DNA from: an uncultured Porphyromonadaceae bacterium
GTDB lineage: Bacteria; Bacteroidota; Bacteroidia; Bacteroidales; Muribaculaceae
Reading direction: 5' to 3'
DNA length: 21,714 nt
Assembly (NCBI GenBank): GCA_947177595.1
Contig: CAMWUZ010000008.1
Coordinates: 1-21,714, forward strand
In this document: positions 16,701 through 21,714 of the stretch, piece after piece
How positions within the stretch are numbered: position 1 is the first letter of the stretch
How the letters are laid out: every line of letters starts with the position of its first letter
Made by a program: the position numbers and the translations under genes
Notes under the pieces: generated by a model
Database searches by the model: none
What the model was told of the DNA's origin: nothing
The model's input: the letters and a program-made list of their open reading frames with translations, nothing else

Positions 16701-17939
16701 ATGAGAAAAAAGCTAACCATAGCAATCGCATTTATGTGCGCGGTTGCCGTGTCCAAGGCTCAGCCTCGGGGCGCGGTGATTGACACTATGGGTGTGAGAA
16801 TTTTTTTCCATCAGTCCAAAGTCGAACTACTACCTGATTATGAGCGAAACGGTGAAAGGCTTGATTCTTTCATCAGCGAGTTACATAAGGTACAGACCGA
16901 CCCACGCTACAGGTTCCGTTCTGTAAATATTATGGGTGGAGCATCTCCGGAAGGCACAAAACGATTCAATAACTGGCTGTCAAAACAGCGTGCCGACCGT
17001 ATAACCGAATATATCGAAGAACACACAATAACTCCCCTTAACGAGGATCAGATCACATATGAGTATCCGGGTGTTGACTGGGAGGGCCTAAAGAGATATG
17101 TGCTCGACGATCCGGATGTGCCCGCCAGAGAAGAAGTGCTGTATATCATTGACCACCCCGGTCCCGGTGATGATCGAGTATCACGGCTCAAGGCACTGAA
17201 TTGGAATATTCCTTGGCAATACCTCTATAAAAAATACTATCCCCCGCTGCGTGCATCGCAGGTGCAGATTATATTTGAACGGGTGTTCCGTCTTGACAGC
17301 CTCAAGAATGCGACATTCCGTCCGCTTATCCTGTCTAGTCCGGTGATTCCGCCAAAATTTAAACTCAACTTTGGGCAACCGCTGTTCCCATTCTATGCCG
17401 GGCTGAAAACCAACCTTATATATGATGCCGGGCTAGTTCCCAATGTAGGCATTGATGTGTATATGGGTCGCAACTGGTCTACGGTAATCAACTGGGAATA
17501 TGCTTGGTGGAAGAGTGATGCGCGTCATTGGTACTGGCGAGTTTATGGTGGTGACATAGAGGTACGCAAATGGCTTGGGGAAAAGGCTAAAGAGAAACCT
17601 TTGACTGGTCATCATCTCGGCCCGTATTTCCAAATAGTTACCTATGACTTTGAATTGGGTCATCGCGGCTATCAGGGACGACGCTGGACAAAAGCGGTGG
17701 GCATTGCCTATGGCTATTCGCTACCTGTTAAAGAGAGACTTAATATTGATTTCACTATTGGATTAGGATATCATTGGGGGAGATTCTATGAATATAAACC
17801 TATTGACAACCACTATGTTTGGCAGAAAACTCGAAACCGTATGGCTATCACACCTACAAAAGTCGAGATTTCACTCGTATGGCTCATCGGTCACCTCAAT
17901 GTCAATAAGGACAATGACGAAAGGAGGGAGAACGAATGA
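16701..17939 (+). CDS. OmpA-like / DUF3575 outer membrane protein of a fimbrial operon
   Basis: This is a secreted outer membrane protein. The 412-residue product begins with a signal peptide (MRKKLTIAIAFMCAVAVSKA, cleavage about residue 20, before QPRG). Residues about 30-115 resemble an OmpA-like domain: a strand ending in FHQSKVEL, then VNIMGGASPEGT and a helix with LSKQRADRITEYI. The C-terminal half (about 225-400) has alternating aromatic/hydrophobic strands (FPFYAGLKTNLIYDAG, TVINWEYAWW, NIDFTIGLGYHWGRF) and ends with the TPTKVEISLVWLIG pattern I associate with DUF3575 barrels. In Bacteroidales such genes often precede FimB/Mfa2-type and fimbrillin-like genes, which is the case here. 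The stop overlaps the next start by ATGA. The exact role in fimbrial assembly is not established. Confidence 0.8.
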   Translation: MRKKLTIAIAFMCAVAVSKAQPRGAVIDTMGVRIFFHQSKVELLPDYERNGERLDSFISELHKVQTDPRYRFRSVNIMGGASPEGTKRFNNWLSKQRADRITEYIEEHTITPLNEDQITYEYPGVDWEGLKRYVLDDPDVPAREEVLYIIDHPGPGDDRVSRLKALNWNIPWQYLYKKYYPPLRASQVQIIFERVFRLDSLKNATFRPLILSSPVIPPKFKLNFGQPLFPFYAGLKTNLIYDAGLVPNVGIDVYMGRNWSTVINWEYAWWKSDARHWYWRVYGGDIEVRKWLGEKAKEKPLTGHHLGPYFQIVTYDFELGHRGYQGRRWTKAVGIAYGYSLPVKERLNIDFTIGLGYHWGRFYEYKPIDNHYVWQKTRNRMAITPTKVEISLVWLIGHLNVNKDNDERRENE

Positions 17940-18946
17940 AGCGATTCGTTAATGCCATAAAATGTAGAACATTCCGCAGGATACTCACTATTATCCTGCT
18001 CACCGTTGGAGTATCTTCTTGCGAGCACAAACCGCTTTGTCTGCATCACCCCCACAACGGTATGCTCAGGGTGGATTTTGCGTGGTGGGATGCACCTGAA
18101 GGAGAAGATCTTGTGAAATCGATGGCGCTGTATGTTTATCCTCATGACGAGACCATAAATAAAAAGCGTATTGATTTTGTAGGTACTTCAGGTGGTATTA
18201 TTGAGCTTCCTATTGGAAATTACAATTTCCTCTGTCTTAATTCTGACACCGAGACATTGCAGTACGAAGGCACCGACAATCATAATTCATTTGCCGTCTA
18301 TACACGCGAGGCTCACCCGCTTTCCGGTATGGAAGTAAGATCAAGTGAAAACGACTTTGACCTTAGCGACAGCTACGAAAACATCAAGCGCGCCGAAGGT
18401 ACTGAAACAGAGCGTGTGAGCCGGGAAGCCGAAGATGCTTACGGACACGCTATTGAAAATGTGTATGTTCACGGCGAAGAAGGTGTGATGCAGGTGGTCA
18501 CGCTCTATCCTAAAAACCTCACCGTCCATATTCATGTGGTACTGGAGGATGTCGGCTGTATGGAAACAGTACAGAAAATATCCGGCACCCTATCCGGACT
18601 CTCCGGAAAAGTGAAGGTTGCGGATGCCTCTCGAATAGGGGAACACAATATAGTGCCTTTCTCACTGCTGCAGACCGCCGAACATACTATCGAGGGACAC
18701 TTTATCGCTTTCGGACACTGCCCGGGAGATATTGAGAAGTTCCATAAACTCGCCGTATATGTCGTGACAGAGGACGATGACCATCTCTTCTTTGAATTTG
18801 ATGTTTCAGACCAGATTGAAAAGGCTAGGGATCAGCGATATATCACTTTATTTGTAAAAGGACTCGATATATGCGGAATGAGGGATATGGGTGTAGTCGT
18901 TGACCCCTGGCTCGGAATACCGCCAATCATCGTACCGATGGATTGA
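17936..18946 (+). CDS. DUF5119-like lipoprotein (fimbrial anchor/accessory type)
   Basis: The 336-residue product has a lipoprotein signal: basic start, hydrophobic segment (about 16-26) and lipobox VSSC with Cys29. The mature protein begins EHKPLCLHHPHNG, followed by VDFAWWDAPE and ALYVYPHD, which fits the DUF5119 pattern (SCEHKxLCxxHPH, then a W..AP block). This group is related to the FimB/Mfa2 anchors of Porphyromonas and Bacteroides fimbriae, so the likely role is surface anchoring or length control of a fimbria, but that is inference. A segment near 135-165 is rich in acidic residues (SSENDFDLSDSYEN). The start overlaps the upstream stop (ATGA), so translation is coupled; the next gene follows after 25 bp. 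Confidence 0.75.
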   Translation: MKRFVNAIKCRTFRRILTIILLTVGVSSCEHKPLCLHHPHNGMLRVDFAWWDAPEGEDLVKSMALYVYPHDETINKKRIDFVGTSGGIIELPIGNYNFLCLNSDTETLQYEGTDNHNSFAVYTREAHPLSGMEVRSSENDFDLSDSYENIKRAEGTETERVSREAEDAYGHAIENVYVHGEEGVMQVVTLYPKNLTVHIHVVLEDVGCMETVQKISGTLSGLSGKVKVADASRIGEHNIVPFSLLQTAEHTIEGHFIAFGHCPGDIEKFHKLAVYVVTEDDDHLFFEFDVSDQIEKARDQRYITLFVKGLDICGMRDMGVVVDPWLGIPPIIVPMD

Positions 18947-18971
18947 TATTTAAACTGAATAGATATTAGAC

Positions 18972-20774
18972 ATGAAAATAAACCACATCAATTATCAACA
19001 TATGCATCGTTACTCCATTTCGCTCATTGCAGCAGGGTTGTTCGCGTGCAACGCATTGACATCGTGCATTGAAAACTCGATTGTCGCTGAACCACAGGGC
19101 GACCCCATAGGGTTTGTGACCTCGGTCAATACCATAAGCCGAGCTGGTCATATTCACACAACGGAAAACCTTGACTCTTTCCGTGTTTATGCATTCTGTC
19201 CCGACGGCACTGTGTTCTTCCAGAACAATCTGGTTACCAAAGTTGACCCGGAGGAGATTCAAAACAACTATTATCATCTAAGCTGGAATATCGAAGGGGG
19301 ACCGTTCTTCTACCCTCGTGACGCCGCCTGGGTTGACTATTGGTGCTACCGCTATATCAAAGGATTCGAGGGTACATTCACCAATAGAGAAACCGGAGAA
19401 CAGTTCCCAAAAGGAGTGGATATCTCTTTTGAGAAACAGATTATTCATAACTTTGAACCGGTGGATGAACTTCCAGAGCAAGAGGATCCGATCATAGAGC
19501 ACAAACGCTCTTATAACAATGAGGTGAGCGGTGTGGAACTTCATTTCCACCACGCCACATCGCAGATTGAACTCTATGCATATTGTCCTAACCGCAATGT
19601 GCGTGTCATGGTCGCCGGAGCATTTTTCTGCAATATCATTGATCACGGTGACATCATTTTCCCACAGCCTAAGCCATACGGAGTAGGTGACAACTCACTC
19701 TACTGGATTCTTCCGGAAAGAAATGAATATGGCGTGGTTAACGAATATCACCGTCGTCACTATGGTGACTACTTTGAAGAACCTATAATGCTCGGTCGCT
19801 CTATTGCCGGTAGCATTGCTAACCGTTTCCCGCAGCTCAACAATCGCCCCGGAACCGGCAACAATGAAGAAAATAACACCACATCACGCAGTCGGGCTGA
19901 ATCTGATGATGAAGTTTTTGAACCGGGCGTAGGCGGTTTATACGACCATACCGACTATAACGGTGACGGTATTTGTGACCACCTCGTGTTGGAGGATATC
20001 ACTCAGCCCGATACTCTTACTCATCTTCTCACTATGCGAAATAAGCGCAGAAATATGCTTCTCGTTTCGCAGCAACTTACCGCTTGGAACAAAAACCGTC
20101 ATATCGAGATTGAGTCTAACGGTACTACCGAAAAGGCTATTGTGTCTGACTCTGTAAACAACCATGGCGCATATATTCTTGTACTGGTGAGCATATATAA
20201 CATTCACGGAACAGAAGAACATATGCACCGTCATCAGATTTTCCCATATCGCCAGCCGGAGGTTAAGGATGAGGTAGGCAACATTGTAATCCCCGCCGAA
20301 AAAAGAGCTTACGATCCCAACGAATTTGCATGGGTATGTATGCCTATCAACACAAATTGGCGTCCCGGATGCAAATACACCTATATCCTTGAATTTATGG
20401 GCAATAATAGCGGTGCCGGTCTATATCCACCGGATGACCTTGATCTTTTTGGAGATCCCAGCGCACCGTGGGTTGAGGAACCCTCTTTCGGCACTGATGC
20501 CAATGACCGTCCATGGCAGGTTACAGGTCCGTCAGAACCTGTGACAAGCACAGAATATAAATATCCGCGTCCAGCTAAAAAGCCCGATAGATATAAGATT
20601 TCTCCCAGCCCATGGGTACGTTTCTGGGATCCAGGAACTGAGGATATGAACCACAAGTGGGTGAAAAAGAAACAGGGTGACCCTGTTCTCGGCAAACCTA
20701 TCGACTTCAAGGTTGTGGTTGACGAATGGATTCAGGAATTCCCCGATGTTATTGACATGGAGGGAGTTAACTAA
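18972..20774 (+). CDS. Large fimbrillin-like (Mfa-type) lipoprotein with an inserted calcium-loop motif
   Basis: This is probably a surface lipoprotein that is a structural or tip subunit of the fimbria. The 600-residue product has a hydrophobic signal segment and a lipobox ending in LTSC with Cys32. A second in-frame ATG at 19002 (Met11) would give a more ordinary signal peptide and may be the true start. Early motifs (VNTISRAGHIHTTENLDSFRVYAF, split by strands) match the N-terminal domain of fimbrillin-like proteins, and the C-terminus (DFKVVVDEWIQ) resembles their final strand. Between the two halves is a Asn/Ser/Glu-rich linker (about 297-318) followed by DYNGDGICD (328-336), a dockerin/EF-hand-like loop. 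At 600 residues it is longer than typical FimA (about 350-400). It is the last gene before a strong hairpin. Confidence 0.7.
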   Translation: MKINHINYQHMHRYSISLIAAGLFACNALTSCIENSIVAEPQGDPIGFVTSVNTISRAGHIHTTENLDSFRVYAFCPDGTVFFQNNLVTKVDPEEIQNNYYHLSWNIEGGPFFYPRDAAWVDYWCYRYIKGFEGTFTNRETGEQFPKGVDISFEKQIIHNFEPVDELPEQEDPIIEHKRSYNNEVSGVELHFHHATSQIELYAYCPNRNVRVMVAGAFFCNIIDHGDIIFPQPKPYGVGDNSLYWILPERNEYGVVNEYHRRHYGDYFEEPIMLGRSIAGSIANRFPQLNNRPGTGNNEENNTTSRSRAESDDEVFEPGVGGLYDHTDYNGDGICDHLVLEDITQPDTLTHLLTMRNKRRNMLLVSQQLTAWNKNRHIEIESNGTTEKAIVSDSVNNHGAYILVLVSIYNIHGTEEHMHRHQIFPYRQPEVKDEVGNIVIPAEKRAYDPNEFAWVCMPINTNWRPGCKYTYILEFMGNNSGAGLYPPDDLDLFGDPSAPWVEEPSFGTDANDRPWQVTGPSEPVTSTEYKYPRPAKKPDRYKISPSPWVRFWDPGTEDMNHKWVKKKQGDPVLGKPIDFKVVVDEWIQEFPDVIDMEGVN

Positions 20775-20843
20775 TCAAACCCGTACTTATTCAATCCCTT
20801 ATATATATATTGTAACAATTATCTATTTTATATTATCGGAGCG

Positions 20844-20887
20844 TGATAGTATTTGGTTGAAAAAAGCCTTCATTCTCTGATAGTATT
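20844..20887 (+). repeat. 10-bp direct repeat pair
   Basis: TGATAGTATT occurs at 20844-20853 and again at 20878-20887, 34 bp apart start to start. It lies between the fimbrial operon and its putative terminator. The repeat is short and AT-rich, so chance is possible; no function is evident. Confidence 0.35.
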
Positions 20888-20899
20888 AACTCTTAACCC

Positions 20900-20933
20900 G
20901 AAGAGGATGCGTCATAAACGGCGCATCCTCTTC
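20900..20933 (+). terminator. Hairpin ending the fimbrial operon
   Basis: GAAGAGGATGCG (20900-20911) and CGCATCCTCTTC (20922-20933) form a perfect 12-bp stem with a 10-nt loop, 126 bp after the fimbrillin-like stop. The tail (ATCTTAC) has few T, so it may act as a 3'-end stabiliser or a weak terminator rather than a classical one. There is no T-run on the minus side either. Confidence 0.5.
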
Positions 20934-20984
20934 ATCTTACATATCTGACCGTTATACATGATTCCACATGGAGAGTGGGCAACT

Positions 20985-21018
20985 ATAAAAACAAAAGGAT
21001 AGTCTCACGACTATCCTT
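20985..21018 (-). terminator. Intrinsic terminator on the minus strand
   Basis: Perfect 10-bp stem: AAGGATAGTC (20995-21004) and GACTATCCTT (21009-21018) with a 4-nt loop. On the minus strand the stem is followed by TTGTTTTTATAG, a good T-rich tail; on the plus strand there is none. It would end either tatD transcripts (stop at 21229) or the candidate small RNA starting near 21151. Confidence 0.7.
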
Positions 21019-21151
21019 AAGCTTCAAATACACAATTATCTATAAAACAACTATTTAATATATTAACTCTCTCAATTTTGATTTTATGTCTGGTTTAAGA
21101 CATCAATTAATCTGAACATTTCGATTGTATAATCGCTTTGCTCATGATTTC
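20985..21151 (-). ncRNA. Candidate small RNA (about 165 nt)
   Basis: A consensus promoter at 21190-21158 and an intrinsic terminator at 21018-20985, both on the minus strand, bracket about 165 nt with no convincing gene. Two small hairpins are visible inside: CGATT/AATCG (21122-21135) and TGTCT/AGACA (21087-21102). Starting at about 21151 the transcript would contain only very short frames (12 and 11 codons). An alternative is that this is simply the 3' untranslated part of tatD, or a 3'-UTR-derived RNA. I recognise no known RNA family (not 6S, tmRNA, SRP or RNase P). Confidence 0.4.
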
Positions 21152-21157
21152 TTGTTG

Positions 21158-21190
21158 CAAAATTATATATTTTAGCCATATATCGCCAAA
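21158..21190 (-). promoter_or_regulatory. Bacteroidetes-type promoter for the candidate small RNA
   Basis: On the minus strand TTTG (21190-21187), 21 bp, then TAATTTTG (21165-21158), followed by CAAC. Both elements and the spacing match the consensus. It lies 39 bp after the tatD stop and points into the gap, where no ordinary gene follows. Confidence 0.6.
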
Positions 21191-21228
21191 TTGTGACCGA
21201 CTTTTTTTACCTCTTTCACTTAATTTTT

Positions 21229-21714
21229 CTAAAGGGATAATACGCGGCGTAGATTTCTGCCAGGCAAATCGGAATCATCCGGACTAACCCGCTTCGCAAT
21301 CTCCTCTATGGGAAGACTTGAAATATCAGTCTCCACAAGAATCATATCGGAAGGAACGCTCTGAGGTACTCCCGGCGTGAATCTTTCACCGAATGACACC
21401 ATGATGCCTGCATTGCAAAGTAGCTTTGCCATTTCTGCATTACCTCGGTATCCGTGAAAAATCCACGGCTGAGTTGCTTTCAATATTTTTCGCAGGCTTA
21501 TAAGTTCAGGAATATATCTAACATCATGAATTATGAGAGGCTTTTTGATAGACTCACTGAGAACTACGTGGTGCTTGAAAAGCTCTGTCTGTAAATTCAG
21601 ATCACCCCCTCGCAGCCTGTCAAGTCCGGTCTCCCCGATTGCCACCACTTGCGGATGTAAAACAAGTTCGTCAAGTGTACTTAAATCCTGCGTAATAGTC
21701 TCTCCGTTTTCATC
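21229..21714 (-). CDS. TatD-family metal-dependent hydrolase, C-terminal part (5' end outside window)
   Basis: TatD-type proteins are cytoplasmic TIM-barrel metallohydrolases, several of which are DNases. The frame is open to the right edge, giving the last 161 residues. Visible motifs: AIGETGLDR with the metal-ligand Glu, LIIHDVR (metal-ligand His), IFHGYRGN (metal-ligand His) and ILVETD (metal-ligand Asp). The N-terminal HxH pair lies outside the window. The C-terminal NLRRVLSL fits the usual final helix. The spacing between motifs is somewhat shorter than in E. coli TatD, as in the compact (about 210-220 residue) Bacteroidales version. A GTG at 21648 is not a real start because the family-like sequence continues upstream. 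It is transcribed towards the minus-strand terminator. Confidence 0.85.
   Translation of the reverse strand, partial: DENGETITQDLSTLDELVLHPQVVAIGETGLDRLRGGDLNLQTELFKHHVVLSESIKKPLIIHDVRYIPELISLRKILKATQPWIFHGYRGNAEMAKLLCNAGIMVSFGERFTPGVPQSVPSDMILVETDISSLPIEEIAKRVSPDDSDLPGRNLRRVLSL

Larger units (their letters stand above)
20775..21228. other. Intergenic region between the fimbrial operon and tatD
   Basis: This is 454 bp, AT-rich, with a short TA run (20800-20809). It contains a 10-bp direct repeat, a 12-bp perfect hairpin likely ending the fimbrial operon, a minus-strand terminator and a minus-strand consensus promoter. No conserved protein-coding gene is evident; only short frames exist, the most protein-like being 31 codons (21084-21179, minus). 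Confidence 0.6.

Noticed and set aside
21100..21240. Frameshifted longer C-terminus for the TatD-family gene
   Set aside because: An alternative frame stays open for about 50 codons past the stop, but the annotated end NLRRVLSL matches the usual end of the family, and the extra frame contains the consensus promoter.
1..21714. tRNA or rRNA genes, CRISPR arrays, insertion sequences, phage or conjugative genes
   Set aside because: No cloverleaf-like or array-like repeats, no transposase or integrase motifs, and no terminal inverted repeats were seen on either strand.

Overview
The window looks like a chromosomal segment of a Bacteroidota bacterium, most likely order Bacteroidales and possibly the Muribaculaceae (the family is a guess). 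The reasons are the FimA/Mfa-type fimbrial cluster with a lipobox-bearing DUF5119-like protein, an EpsC-type serine acetyltransferase, the lack of clear Shine-Dalgarno sequences before most starts, and several matches to the Bacteroidetes promoter consensus (TTTG, about 20 bp, TAnnTTTG). I see no tRNA, rRNA, CRISPR array, transposase or integrase.

Left part (1-3021, plus strand): the 3' end of a DUF2461 gene, then mutS. A hairpin with a T-run lies over the stop codons where mutS meets the leftward genes.

Middle (3038-16352, all minus strand; described here in transcription order, from high to low coordinates): a four-gene export cluster (TolC-like outer membrane factor, HlyD-like adaptor, two ABC-2 permeases, no ATPase gene); epsC behind its own near-perfect promoter, which sits almost on the start codon; an RlmL-like rRNA methyltransferase with a long charged tail; purD; an unrecognised multi-span membrane protein overlapping pdxB; then fprA (flavodiiron protein), rnz (RNase Z) and tadA (tRNA adenosine deaminase), which overlap one another by 20 and 4 bp. 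Spacing is mostly under 45 bp, so transcription may read through much of this run.

Right part (16353-20774, plus strand): a 348-bp divergent region holds a promoter for each direction and a leader of about 115 nt with a strong stem followed by T6. Behind it lies a compact cell-surface operon: an OmpA-like/DUF3575 barrel protein, a DUF5119-like lipoprotein and a 600-residue fimbrillin-like lipoprotein carrying an inserted calcium-loop-like motif. It ends at a 12-bp perfect hairpin.

Right edge (20775-21714): a 454-bp gap holds, on the minus strand, a consensus promoter and, about 165 nt downstream, an intrinsic terminator with no convincing gene between them. This is a candidate small RNA. A TatD-family hydrolase gene runs off the right edge.

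The parts most worth following up are the fimbrial operon with its structured leader and inserted calcium-loop protein, and the candidate small RNA. The rest is mostly housekeeping.
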